Shown here in pieces: positions 16,142-24,690 of a stretch of 64,000 nt of DNA; position 1 is the stretch's first letter, and the number at the start of each line of letters is the position of its first letter. Source of the stretch: an uncultured Oscillospiraceae bacterium (GTDB lineage Bacteria; Bacillota; Clostridia; Oscillospirales; Oscillospiraceae); NCBI GenBank assembly GCA_910588105.1, contig CAJUQD010000001.1, positions 36,054 to 100,053 of the forward strand, written 5' to 3'. Under the pieces are notes generated by a model. That model made no database searches. It was not told the origin of the DNA and saw only the letters and a list, made by a program, of their open reading frames with translations. Position numbers and translations under genes: made by a program.

Positions 16142-17446
16142 ATGGATTTTTCCCAATTTTGCGCCTGTCTCTCCGGCCACTCTGCCCTGCTTCAGCAGCG
16201 GGTGGATGTCTGCGCCGGACTGGGGCGCAGCTATGAATTTTCCCCCTGCCAAATGCCACCGGGCTGCAGGCCCGGACAGACAGGGCTGGGTTTCTGGCGG
16301 GACCAGGCAGGCTACCTGCTCTATTTTCGTCCCGCCGTGGCCTATTCCGGCAGCGATCCCCGCCTGCGCCGCTTTTTTGCCCAGGGTAGCATTCAGCGCT
16401 TTCCCAGCTTTCAGCCCATGGCGGACTGCCTTCGGACGCTAGGCCGCCCCTCCCCTATGCCCTCTTCTTTTCAATCGCTAAACCAATATCTCCAGCACCG
16501 GGTGCTGGGCCAGGATCAGGCCGTGATGGCCGCCGCCTTCAAGCTGTGGGCCCACGCCTGCAAGGGGGAGCCGCAACGCCCTCTTTCCCTCATCTTTTAC
16601 GGTCCCACCGGGGTAGGCAAATCGGAGCTGGGCAAGGCCATCGCCCCGGCCCTTAACCACTGCGTGGGGGAGGAGCGTTACCGCCTGGTGTGGACCGAAC
16701 TAAACACCTTTACCCAAGCCCACTCCGCCTACCGCCTCACCGGCGCGCCCCCCGGCTACGTGGGCTACGACGATCCACCCGTACTGGAGGCGGTGCGCCG
16801 CTGCCCTCACACCGTGTTCATGTTTGACGAGCTGGATAAAGCCCACCCGGAGGTAATTAAGGTCTTCATGTCCATCCTGGATGAAGGCCGCTGTACCGCC
16901 CGGCAGGAGGACAGCCAGGGTAGCCGGGAGCTGGACTTCCGCCGATGCATCCTTTTATTTACCACCAACACCGACCTGTCCGGCGCCCGGCGGCTGGGCT
17001 TTGCCCCGCCCCAGGCTTCTTCCGCCGCTCCGGGCCAAGACAGCGCCCTCCCCACCACCCCCGCCGAACTGGCACGGCAGCTATTTCAGGCCGATGAGAC
17101 CGCCCGACACGCCCTGGCACACTCCGGCGTACTCCGGGAAATCACAGGCCGGTTCAGCGGGCTTGTGGGCTTTCAACCCCTGGACGAGCCCTCCCGCGTG
17201 GACATCACCGCCAAGCAAGTCACAGCCCTGGCCCAGGAATACGGCTTGACCGTGGTCCGAGTGGCCCCGGAGCTGGCCCGGGCACTCACCCCCCGAAACG
17301 CCCTCTCCCCCCGCTCCACTGTCCCCATGCTGGAGGGAATCCTCTCCCCTGTTTTTCTCTCCTGCGCCCCATCCGTCCGAAAAGGGGAAGCCCTCTGCCT
17401 CTCCGGCAGCGTGGAACATATGCGGCTTGCCCCTGTCCAGGAATAG
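16142..17446 (+). CDS. Single-module Clp/Hsp100-type AAA+ ATPase with unusual N-terminus
   Basis: A 434-residue protein with one AAA+ module of ClpA/ClpB second-domain type: Walker A GPTGVGKS (154-161), pore-loop-like GAPPGYVGYDDPP, Walker B VFMFDELDKAHPEVIK, sensor 1 ILLFTTNTD, and a small C-terminal domain (GRFSGLVGFQPLDEPSRVDI). The N-terminal ~105 residues match no Clp N-domain or zinc finger that I recognise. ATP-driven remodelling of a protein partner is the family role; the partner is unknown. No ClpP-docking IGF/LGF loop was identified. ATG 16142 has GGAGG 7 nt upstream. It is bounded by terminators on both sides. Confidence 0.85.
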   Translation: MDFSQFCACLSGHSALLQQRVDVCAGLGRSYEFSPCQMPPGCRPGQTGLGFWRDQAGYLLYFRPAVAYSGSDPRLRRFFAQGSIQRFPSFQPMADCLRTLGRPSPMPSSFQSLNQYLQHRVLGQDQAVMAAAFKLWAHACKGEPQRPLSLIFYGPTGVGKSELGKAIAPALNHCVGEERYRLVWTELNTFTQAHSAYRLTGAPPGYVGYDDPPVLEAVRRCPHTVFMFDELDKAHPEVIKVFMSILDEGRCTARQEDSQGSRELDFRRCILLFTTNTDLSGARRLGFAPPQASSAAPGQDSALPTTPAELARQLFQADETARHALAHSGVLREITGRFSGLVGFQPLDEPSRVDITAKQVTALAQEYGLTVVRVAPELARALTPRNALSPRSTVPMLEGILSPVFLSCAPSVRKGEALCLSGSVEHMRLAPVQE

Positions 17447-17447
17447 G

Positions 17448-17481
17448 AAACCGCTGAGGGAGCGCGCTCCCTCAGCGGTTT
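17448..17481. terminator. Bidirectional terminator between convergent genes
   Basis: A near-perfect palindrome (AAACCGCTGAGGGAGC paired with GCTCCCTCAGCGGTTT) separates the AAA+ gene from the minus-strand membrane-protein gene. A-rich and T-rich ends allow use in both directions. Confidence 0.85.
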
Positions 17482-17501
17482 TCCATAGCTTAATCGTGCA
17501 G

Positions 17502-18566
17502 TCACTTCAGAATTTCGATCTCATCGGTGCTGGGATCCTGGCGGTACAGGTGAAGCCCATCGGAACTCACCAGATAACCGCCCATAAACCGATTAATTCC
17601 ATCCTCTCTGCTGTAAACATTGACTCGGATACAGGCCACATCATCCACCATCTCAACACCATCAATGGGGAATACCACATATTGATCCATGGATTCCCCC
17701 GGCAGCCCCAGCTCCGCAGGCGTCATGCTGGAAATTCGATCCTGGGCGCCCTGTTGGCCTATAGGCCGCTGGCCCATGCTGCTGGTGGTGTCCGGCGGCG
17801 GCGCGGTGACCTTGCCCAGAATTTCATCCGCTGTGACCACACACTGACCCGGTGACCAGGATATGCGCACCGTAATCACCATATCCGGCGTCTCGTCCAC
17901 CGGCTCCGCCGATTCCTCCGGCGGAGGGGACTGGGGCGTCTCCGACCCCTCCGGCTGGCCGCTCTCCTCGCCCTCCGGCGCAGCGCTCTCCGCAGCCTCC
18001 GATTCCGGCTTGGGCAGGTTCCGGGCCATCAGAACCATCCCCTCCCCGGTTTCGAAATCCGGCTGCTCCCGTTGGCGGACAAGATCTTCATCCACCACAT
18101 AATACCTAGGGTCAGCACTTTTCAGCTGCTTTACATAGGTCTCCGCCGCCTTACCGCTGTCTACCAAGTCGGTATAGGTGTAAGTAATGGTCTTGGCCAG
18201 CACAGCCTGGGCCGCGGACTCGTCCGCCTCCAGCACCATGCCCGGCACCTTCTCATCACCCACTGGCAGTTCCGTGGGCAACACCGGAGGCTCCGGCTCC
18301 ACCGACACTGTGGTGTCCGGATCCTTATCCGCATTGCGCCCCGGCAGAACAAAGACAAAGATAATGACCGCCGCAGCGATAATGACTACCACCGGAATGA
18401 GCATTAAAATTGGGAACTTCTTCTTTTTTTCCTGGCCAGCCTCGTCCACCGCCTCCGGCCCCGGCTCGCCCTTGCCCTTTTTAACCTTTTTTTCCTTGGG
18501 CGGCTTTTCCTTTTTGGGTTTTTTCTCCTTGGGCGTCTTGGGGCCCTTTGCTTTTCCTATCGGCAT
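17502..18566 (-). CDS. Lys-rich single-pass membrane protein, function unknown
   Basis: A 354-residue protein. A Lys/Pro-rich cytoplasmic tail (1-50, many KKEK repeats) leads to one membrane segment at 51-74 (FPILMLIPVVVIIAAAVIIF), so the rest is probably outside. The outer part has a helical/beta region (about 115-185), a Glu/Pro/Ser-rich linker (about 190-235) and a beta domain ending in GGYLVSSDGLHLYRQDPSTD. I do not recognise the family. It lies 28 nt after the FtsA-like gene, so it is probably cotranscribed and may act as its membrane partner; that is an inference. Confidence 0.8.
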   Translation of the reverse strand: MPIGKAKGPKTPKEKKPKKEKPPKEKKVKKGKGEPGPEAVDEAGQEKKKKFPILMLIPVVVIIAAAVIIFVFVLPGRNADKDPDTTVSVEPEPPVLPTELPVGDEKVPGMVLEADESAAQAVLAKTITYTYTDLVDSGKAAETYVKQLKSADPRYYVVDEDLVRQREQPDFETGEGMVLMARNLPKPESEAAESAAPEGEESGQPEGSETPQSPPPEESAEPVDETPDMVITVRISWSPGQCVVTADEILGKVTAPPPDTTSSMGQRPIGQQGAQDRISSMTPAELGLPGESMDQYVVFPIDGVEMVDDVACIRVNVYSREDGINRFMGGYLVSSDGLHLYRQDPSTDEIEILK

Positions 18567-18594
18567 GGAAACAACACCTCTTGCGTCTATGCTA

Positions 18595-20481
18595 TTAAAT
18601 CAGGGAGATAGTCACACGGTCTTGTGCTTTTACCGTATACTGGAAACCCCGCTCTACGCCGTTGACCTCCAGACGCACCGCCCTGTCCAAGTGCTCAAAG
18701 TCGATATCGGAATACTCCAGCAAATCCATCAGGTGATAAGCACCCCTATCCTCCCTGGCCGGAAGGATTAGTGGCTCACCGTTCAGGCTGATGTGCAGCT
18801 CGCCGCTGGAGGAAGCGGGCCTCACCGGGGATTCCGTGGGCGTCACCGATGGCCAGGCTTCCTGTGGCACAGCCTCCCTCCGGGGGGTGGGAGGCGTCTG
18901 CCGCAGGGTAAGCACCACGTCCCCCTGGCCAAGCTGCGTGTCCATGGAGGCCGGGGAATTGTTCACCATCACCTTGCCGTAAAACTCAGGGCCCAGCAAT
19001 TCCGCCACGGTGCGGCTGGCTCCCGCCCCATGCCGCGCGGGCACGAAATGGATATGGTCTCCGGCATGAATGACAGTGGACAGCGCGGCCTCCTCCTCGT
19101 TCACCCGCAACACGGCGGGAACCGCAGGCTCCCCGCGGAACACCAACCGCTTGCCGTCCAGGGTAACGCTCAAGCTCTTTCCCGTCTTTCCCACCATATC
19201 GCCATAGCTGTAGCCGTTCATCAGCAAAATGTCCCGCAGGGTGAGCACCCCGTTACGAAACAGCTTGGCGCTCTGGCCGTTCAGGGTGACCACATAGCTG
19301 TCGTTTAAAAGCCCCAGGCCCGCCGATATGGCGATGCCCAACGGGGTGGCATACTCCGGCTTCTCCAGCTCCACGCTGTCGGAAAACACAGAGAGCGCGA
19401 AATTGTTCCCCGCGATGGCCACCCGCCTGTCGTCCATCTCCAGCTTTTCCGCCACCTTCTCCCGCAGCCCGGTCAGCCTGCTGCCGCCGCCCGCCAGGAA
19501 TACGGCGGAGGGGGCGGCGTCGTTGACGCTCAAGATCTGCTTGGCAATGGCGTCCGCCAGCCGGTTCATAGGCTCCTGGATGGCCTGGACCACTTCGGCA
19601 GCGGCAATGCGCTCTTCCTGGCCCAAAATATTCCGGCAGCGGATCAGGTCGTCGCTCTCCCCAATGGCCCGCTTCACCTGCTCGGCCGTTTTAAAGTCCA
19701 CCAGGAAGGAGCGCATAATGGCCTCGGTCACCTCGTCCCCAGCCACAGTGGCCATGGTATAGCCCACCACGCTGCCGTCCCGGCACAGGGCGATGTCGGT
19801 GGTGCCCGCGCCGATGTCCACCATCGCCAGATTCAACAGCCGCAGCTCGGCTGGAATGGCCGCGTTCATGGCCGCGATGGGCTCCAACGTCATACTGGAC
19901 ACCTGGAGGCCTGCGGCGCGCATGGCGGCATACAGGCTCTCCACCACCTCGCCTGGCAGGAAGGTGGCCACCACATCGGCCTCCATCCGGCGCCCGGTGT
20001 GGAATTGTAGGTTATTCATGGGGTAGTTGTCCAGCCGGTACTGGGCCACGGTATAGCCCACCAGGAACATCTGGCGGCGGTCAGCGCCATCGTTTTGGAG
20101 CGCCTCCTCCGCAGCGGACACCGCCCCGGCCTCTAACGCGCCAATCTGTTCGGCATCAATGGACTGCTCCTCGGGCAGCTCCAGCGTAAAGGACCCCTTC
20201 TGGGTGCGCAGGGCCCGCCCTGCGGCGGCCACGCTCACCCGCTCCAGCCGGATACCCAAACGGCCCTCCAGCCGTTCCGTCACCGTCCTGGCCAAAGCCC
20301 CCACCTGCTTGATGTCATCAATCTGGCCGTCCATCATGGCCCGTTTCCCGTGCTCGGCCATCTCCACATCCAGCACCTTCAGCCGGTCGCCCACCGGCCG
20401 GCCCACTACGCCCACCACACTGCGCGTTCCAATATCCAGGGCGAAAATCAGATCCTTGTCCTGGACCTTCCATTCTGCCAT
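18595..20481 (-). CDS. FtsA/PilM-family actin-like ATPase with C-terminal beta-grasp domains
   Basis: A 628-residue actin-fold ATPase. Phosphate-1 FALDIGTRSVVGVV (13-26), an SHS2-like insert (about 85-170), phosphate-2 MVDIGAGTTDIAL (220-232) and adenosine motif FLAGGGSRLTG (328-338) are intact. FtsA usually ends near 420 with a membrane helix; here about 230 residues follow, with two beta-grasp-like modules (about 395-480 and 560-628; the last reads ELHISLNGEPLIL ... QDRVTISLI). No terminal amphipathic helix is seen. A divisome or polar assembly scaffold is the family role. No ftsZ or pil genes are nearby, so it is not called ftsA. GAGGAG precedes the ATG. Confidence 0.82.
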   Translation of the reverse strand: MAEWKVQDKDLIFALDIGTRSVVGVVGRPVGDRLKVLDVEMAEHGKRAMMDGQIDDIKQVGALARTVTERLEGRLGIRLERVSVAAAGRALRTQKGSFTLELPEEQSIDAEQIGALEAGAVSAAEEALQNDGADRRQMFLVGYTVAQYRLDNYPMNNLQFHTGRRMEADVVATFLPGEVVESLYAAMRAAGLQVSSMTLEPIAAMNAAIPAELRLLNLAMVDIGAGTTDIALCRDGSVVGYTMATVAGDEVTEAIMRSFLVDFKTAEQVKRAIGESDDLIRCRNILGQEERIAAAEVVQAIQEPMNRLADAIAKQILSVNDAAPSAVFLAGGGSRLTGLREKVAEKLEMDDRRVAIAGNNFALSVFSDSVELEKPEYATPLGIAISAGLGLLNDSYVVTLNGQSAKLFRNGVLTLRDILLMNGYSYGDMVGKTGKSLSVTLDGKRLVFRGEPAVPAVLRVNEEEAALSTVIHAGDHIHFVPARHGAGASRTVAELLGPEFYGKVMVNNSPASMDTQLGQGDVVLTLRQTPPTPRREAVPQEAWPSVTPTESPVRPASSSGELHISLNGEPLILPAREDRGAYHLMDLLEYSDIDFEHLDRAVRLEVNGVERGFQYTVKAQDRVTISLI

Positions 20482-20518
20482 AGGTCCGCTCCTCTCTTGC
20501 TGCGGCTTAGCCGGTCAT

Positions 20519-20560
20519 AAAAGCTGCCAGGGGACGGCATGACTGCCGCCCCCTGGCAGC
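20519..20560 (-). terminator. Terminator after the chemoreceptor gene
   Basis: On the minus strand a long stem (GCTGCCAGGGG paired with CCCCTGGCAGC, plus an inner CGGCA/TGCCG) is followed by TTTT (20522-20519). It lies between the MCP and FtsA-like genes, so those two are separable transcription units or attenuated. Confidence 0.8.
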
Positions 20561-20575
20561 CTGTTTGGTTGCTGC

Positions 20576-22369
20576 TTAGTACTTGCTGAACACGCTGGCG
20601 GCGGAACCGCCGGCGGCGGGCTCATAGCTCTCCTCATAGGAGGAGGGGGCGGCGGCACTGTAAGCGGGCTGGGGCTTAGGCATGAAACCGTCCTGGCGCA
20701 GCTTGAAACGGGCCAGCAGCTCCTTCATCAAAGCGGCCTGGCTGGACAGCTCCTCGCTGGCGGCGGCAGACTCCTCGCTGGTGGCGGAGTTGGTCTGCAC
20801 TACAGAACTGATCTGGTCGATTCCCTCGGTCACCTGGGCGATGGCCTCGGACTCCTCTTCGGCAGCCTTGGCAATCTGCTGGACGGAAGACATCACCAAA
20901 CCGGCACGCTCGTTGGTGGCCTGGAGCGCCACGGACACCTTCTGCACGATCTCGTTGCCCTCCTTGACGGACACGATGGAGCGGTCGATGAGCTCCTTGG
21001 TGGCCTTAGCCGCTTCGTCGGACTTGGCGGACAGGTTGCGCACCTCGTCGGCCACCACGGCGAAGCCCTTGCCGGCGCTGCCTGCGCGGGCGGCTTCCAC
21101 GGCGGCATTCAAGGCCAGGATGTTGGTCTGGAAGGCGATGTTCTCAATGGTGGCGATGATCTTGCCGATCTCGGAGGAGGAGTCGGAAATCTTCTCCATG
21201 GCGGACACCATCTGCTGCATGTATTCGGAGCTCTCGTTCAGGCTGCCGCTGGCGTCGTTGGCGTGGGACATGGCCTGCTCGCTGTTTTCGGCGTTCTTGC
21301 GGGAGTTGTTGGAGATCTCGGCGATGGTGGCGGACAGCTCCTCCACGGCGCTGGCCTGCTCGGTGGCGCCCTGGGCCAGGGACTGGGCGCCGGTGGACAC
21401 CTGCTCGGCGCCTGCGGACACCTGCTCCGCGCTCTGGTTAATCTGGGACAGGGCGTCGGACAGGCTGCGGTTGATGGCGCGGACGGAGGTGAGCACGCTG
21501 CTCAGAGCGCCCACATACATCTTTTCATCCTTGGTGCGCACGTCAAAGTTGCCGTTGCCCATCTCCTCCAGCAGGCGGCATTCGTCGCTGATAACCTCGC
21601 TGAGGACGTGCTGGCTGGTACGCAGAGCGTCGCACATATCGCCCAGCTCACTGGTGCTCTGGTAGTCCACGGGGATGTCCAGCTTGCCCTCGCTGAAGCC
21701 GGTGAGGGCCACATGGACCTGCTCGGCAGGCACCACAATGCTCTTGATGATAATCAGGGCGATACGCATCACGATGATGGTGGCGACAACCATCACGCCC
21801 AGGATGATGCCGATGGCGATATTGGAGGTGAGATCCTGACGGCTGATAATATCGTTCTGAGCCTTCTGGAGGGTGGCGGCCAGGGCGTCGCCCTTTTCAG
21901 CGGCCTCCTTCAGCCTGGGGGAGCAGGAGGTGGCGATCATGCTGGCGGCCTCGGTACGGCTTTCGGCGGTATTGCTGCGAGCCACGCTGACAATTTTCTC
22001 GGCCTCCACCTCCCACGCCTCTACGGTGTCCACGAAAGCGTTCAGCTCGGCCTTGCTCTCCAGAGGATAAATCTTCTCCAGCTCGTCCAAGCGCTCCTTC
22101 AGCTCGCCCACCTTCTGGGTAGTGGTGTCCAGATTGGACAGGTCTCCGCCCAGCACTGCGTCGCGCAGGCTACGCCCGGCGATGTTGTAGTCAACGCGGC
22201 ATTCGAACACAATGCTGTTGGCGCCGACATAATCATCCAGAATATCATTGTACTGGCCCTTCTGCATGGTCATCAGGATGATAGACGTGATGATGATGGC
22301 CACGGAGACAACGATTGTGACACCGAACCCCAGGATCAGACTCTTCTTGATCTTCATGTTTTTAATCAT
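20576..22369 (-). CDS. Methyl-accepting chemotaxis protein
   Basis: A 597-residue transmembrane receptor: first membrane segment at about 7-31, a short four-helix-bundle-type sensor (about 32-183), a second segment at about 184-208, a HAMP-like region, and a signalling coiled coil with hairpin tip ENIAFQTNILALNAAVEAAR. No CheR-docking pentapeptide is seen at the C-terminus (SVFSKY). It feeds CheW/CheA. The ligand cannot be read from sequence. It starts 36 nt after the FtsE-like gene, so cotranscription is likely. Confidence 0.95.
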   Translation of the reverse strand: MIKNMKIKKSLILGFGVTIVVSVAIIITSIILMTMQKGQYNDILDDYVGANSIVFECRVDYNIAGRSLRDAVLGGDLSNLDTTTQKVGELKERLDELEKIYPLESKAELNAFVDTVEAWEVEAEKIVSVARSNTAESRTEAASMIATSCSPRLKEAAEKGDALAATLQKAQNDIISRQDLTSNIAIGIILGVMVVATIIVMRIALIIIKSIVVPAEQVHVALTGFSEGKLDIPVDYQSTSELGDMCDALRTSQHVLSEVISDECRLLEEMGNGNFDVRTKDEKMYVGALSSVLTSVRAINRSLSDALSQINQSAEQVSAGAEQVSTGAQSLAQGATEQASAVEELSATIAEISNNSRKNAENSEQAMSHANDASGSLNESSEYMQQMVSAMEKISDSSSEIGKIIATIENIAFQTNILALNAAVEAARAGSAGKGFAVVADEVRNLSAKSDEAAKATKELIDRSIVSVKEGNEIVQKVSVALQATNERAGLVMSSVQQIAKAAEEESEAIAQVTEGIDQISSVVQTNSATSEESAAASEELSSQAALMKELLARFKLRQDGFMPKPQPAYSAAAPSSYEESYEPAAGGSAASVFSKY

Positions 22370-22405
22370 GGACTCTTTCCTCCTAAATTTCTTGACTGTG
22401 GATTT

Positions 22406-23182
22406 CTATATCAAATCGGTTCTGAACTTGGGCAGAAGCGCCGCCTTGCGCTCCCGCTCCAGCACATCGCCGTATTTTCCTTTTTGAACGTCGTCCAGCA
22501 CACGTCCGTCGCTCATGGTAATCACCCTGCGGCGCAGAATGTTCACATATTGGCTGTCGTGGGTGGCCATGATGACCGTAGTTCCCTTTTGGTTGATGTC
22601 GTTGAGCAGGTGGAGGGTATCCCAGATACAGTCGTCATCCAGGTTGGCAGTAATCTCATCCAAAACCAGGATGGGCGGGCTGCCGATCATGGCCCGCGCC
22701 AGTTCCACCCGGCGGCACTGGCCAATGGACAGTTCTACGGGGTACTTGGGTTCCGCGCCCCGCATTCCCACAAGGCCCAGCACCTTTTTGACCCGGATAT
22801 CCACCAGCCTGGGGTTTTCCTTGCCCAAGGCGATCTGGGAAGCCAGCGCCAAATTCTCCCCCACGGTCTTTTTGCGGATAAGGGTAGGATCCTGCCAGAT
22901 CTTTCCGAACAGAATTGCCGCCCGGTTCCGGCTGAGCTTCATTACGCCGTTCAGGTCTTTGTGATCCACATACACCTTGCCCCGGCTGGGCTTTGTCTGC
23001 CCGGTAATCAGCCGCAGCAGGGTGCTCTTTCCCGCGCCGCTGCCGCCGACCACAAAGACAAATTCCCCCTGCCGGATGGTCAGGGCCACATCCTCCACGC
23101 CCTTGTCCTGATGGACCGCATTGCGCCTCCTGCGGCTGCGCCTATAAAATTTTGAAACGTTCTCTAACTCAATGGTGGGCAT
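22406..23182 (-). CDS. FtsE-like ABC ATP-binding protein without adjacent FtsX
   Basis: A 258-residue ABC ATPase: Walker A GGSGAGKST, Q-loop within FGKIWQDPTLI, signature LSIGQCRRVELARAM, Walker B ILVLDEITANLD and H-loop MATHDS. The pattern is of the FtsE/LolD group, but the signature is LSIGQ rather than LSGGEQ. A basic run (YRRSRRRR) sits near the N-terminus. No membrane partner (FtsX-like) is adjacent; the next gene downstream is a chemoreceptor. Its substrate is unknown. CAGGAGAAG precedes the ATG. Confidence 0.82.
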   Translation of the reverse strand: MPTIELENVSKFYRRSRRRRNAVHQDKGVEDVALTIRQGEFVFVVGGSGAGKSTLLRLITGQTKPSRGKVYVDHKDLNGVMKLSRNRAAILFGKIWQDPTLIRKKTVGENLALASQIALGKENPRLVDIRVKKVLGLVGMRGAEPKYPVELSIGQCRRVELARAMIGSPPILVLDEITANLDDDCIWDTLHLLNDINQKGTTVIMATHDSQYVNILRRRVITMSDGRVLDDVQKGKYGDVLERERKAALLPKFRTDLI

Positions 23183-23221
23183 AGGCTTCTCCTGGCATTG
23201 GTTGCAATATGAATCTTTCCA

Positions 23222-23249
23222 TTGAAAAAAGCTCGATTTCTGTTATAAT
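23222..23249 (+). promoter_or_regulatory. Sigma-A promoter with extended -10, C39-peptidase gene
   Basis: TTGAAA (23222-23227), 16-nt spacer, TGT then TATAAT (23244-23249). The TGn extension and near-consensus hexamers make this one of the strongest promoter matches in the window. Confidence 0.85.
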
Positions 23250-23285
23250 AGGGGCATCCGTAAAATTCCGAGGGGAGGTGGCGAA

Positions 23286-24227
23286 ATGAAACGGGACGGT
23301 GGTTTCAAGCGTCCGGGTTTCAAGCTGGTCTTGATTGTACTGCTGGCGGTGCTGTGCATCGGCGCGGCGGAGCTGGCGGCCTGCAGCCATTTCGCCCCGG
23401 AGACCTACGAGCGCATCACCGCCCCGGCCCGGCAGGCGGCCGCCGCAGTGGCCGATGCCGGACGCGCCGGGCTGGATGCCGTCGGCCGGTTTTGCCGCGA
23501 CACCGCCGCCTTGGCTGGCCGTGCCGTTCAAAACGCCGCCCGCCAGGTGGCCGCTTTCTGGGAAGAACTCACCGCCCCACCCCCTCCGCCGTTGGAACCA
23601 GAACCGGAGCTGTCCCCGCCCCCGGAGGATTCCCTTCCCCCGGCCACCGAGCCGCCCCTCACCGAGGTGCTGGAGGCGGACGGGAAGCAGCTGCTCACCG
23701 GGGGGACCGTCACCGTTACTTATTTCTGCCAGTCGGACGAAACCTGGGCCGAACAGCCCTATGGCACCGATACCATCGGCCCTTATGGCTGCGGCCCCAC
23801 GGCCATGGCCATGGCCGTGGCCAGCATGACGGATACCGACACAGACCCGGCTCAAATGGCCTCCTGGGCAGTGGATCACGGCTACTGGGCCAGGAGAAGC
23901 GGATCCTACCACTCCATCGTCCAAGGCATTGCCCAGGACTTCGGGCTGGAAGCAGAGCCCTTCACCGACCGCACCCCGGACGCGCTGCGCCGGGCCCTGC
24001 GCTCCAAGGACATGCTGGTGGCCCTGATGGGCAAGGGCCATTTCACCACCGGCGGACACTTCATTCTCATCCGGGGGGTGACTCTAAGCGGCGATGTACT
24101 GGTGGCCGACCCCAACAGCCTGGAGCGGAGCCTCCAGACCTGGGACCCCCAGCTCATCCTGGATGAGCTGTCCTCCGCTCGGGACCACGGGGCGCCGCTC
24201 TGGATTCTGTCGGCTCCCCGCGCCTGA
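23286..24227 (+). CDS. Membrane-anchored C39-type cysteine peptidase-like protein
   Basis: A 313-residue protein with one N-terminal membrane segment (about 11-33), an Ala-rich helical stalk and Pro/Glu linker (to about 125), and a C-terminal papain-like domain of C39-like type. The catalytic Cys is in GPYGCGPTAMAMA, His in TTGGHFILIRG and the third residue in VADPNS. It may be a surface peptidase or amidase; the substrate is unknown. Its own strong promoter and a downstream terminator make it monocistronic. GGGGAGG lies 7 nt before the ATG. Confidence 0.85.
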   Translation: MKRDGGFKRPGFKLVLIVLLAVLCIGAAELAACSHFAPETYERITAPARQAAAAVADAGRAGLDAVGRFCRDTAALAGRAVQNAARQVAAFWEELTAPPPPPLEPEPELSPPPEDSLPPATEPPLTEVLEADGKQLLTGGTVTVTYFCQSDETWAEQPYGTDTIGPYGCGPTAMAMAVASMTDTDTDPAQMASWAVDHGYWARRSGSYHSIVQGIAQDFGLEAEPFTDRTPDALRRALRSKDMLVALMGKGHFTTGGHFILIRGVTLSGDVLVADPNSLERSLQTWDPQLILDELSSARDHGAPLWILSAPRA

Positions 24228-24242
24228 CTCTTGATTTCGCGG

Positions 24243-24275
24243 AATATCGGCCCGGTGAATCACCGGGCCGATATT
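24243..24275. terminator. Bidirectional terminator between C39 peptidase and fliT-like genes
   Basis: AATATCGGCCCGGTG pairs perfectly with CACCGGGCCGATATT around an AAT loop, with T-rich sequence beyond on the plus strand. It serves the convergent plus-strand peptidase gene and the minus-strand fliD operon. Confidence 0.85.
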
Positions 24276-24288
24276 TTATTGTGTTTTG

Positions 24289-24687
24289 CTATTGATACGC
24301 AGATTTTCCCCGCGCGATCCGCTGGTTCAGCACCCGGTCCAAATCTGTCACCTGCTTGAGCCTTCGCCGGTTCAGCGCCACCTGGTCGCACAGCATTTCT
24401 ACCGTCCGTCCCGCATCGTCCCCCGCACCCCCGCCGTTGAGGATGGCGGCCAGCTGTCCGGCCTCTTCCCGGTCGTCCAGCGCCTCCATCTGTTCCCGAA
24501 GAGCCTTGTCCGCCGCCTGGAGCTTGCCCAGCGGCTCCTCCCGCATGGCAATCAGCATCTGGGTGCTCACCTGGTCGTTGCGGTCAATGGACTCCCCCAG
24601 CTGCCGGGTCAGGTCGAGCAGCTCATTGAGCAGGTTCCCCGTCCGTTTCATCTGAACCAGGGCGTCCATTACCGTTTTTTCCTCCAT
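24289..24687 (-). CDS. FliT-like flagellar chaperone candidate
   Basis: A 132-residue, all-helical protein (MKRTGNLLNELLDLTRQLGE, then VALNRRRLKQVTDLDRVLNQ). It is placed third after fliD and fliS, where fliT, the FliD export chaperone, normally lies. Sequence alone is weakly informative, and a FlgN-type chaperone is the alternative. It ends at a bidirectional terminator and starts 3 nt after fliS. Confidence 0.6.
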   Translation of the reverse strand: MEEKTVMDALVQMKRTGNLLNELLDLTRQLGESIDRNDQVSTQMLIAMREEPLGKLQAADKALREQMEALDDREEAGQLAAILNGGGAGDDAGRTVEMLCDQVALNRRRLKQVTDLDRVLNQRIARGKSAYQ

Positions 24688-24690
24688 CGC

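Noticed and set aside
18595..20481. Canonical ftsA
   Set aside because: Too long, C-terminal membrane helix missing, beta-grasp-type tails added, and no ftsZ next to it.
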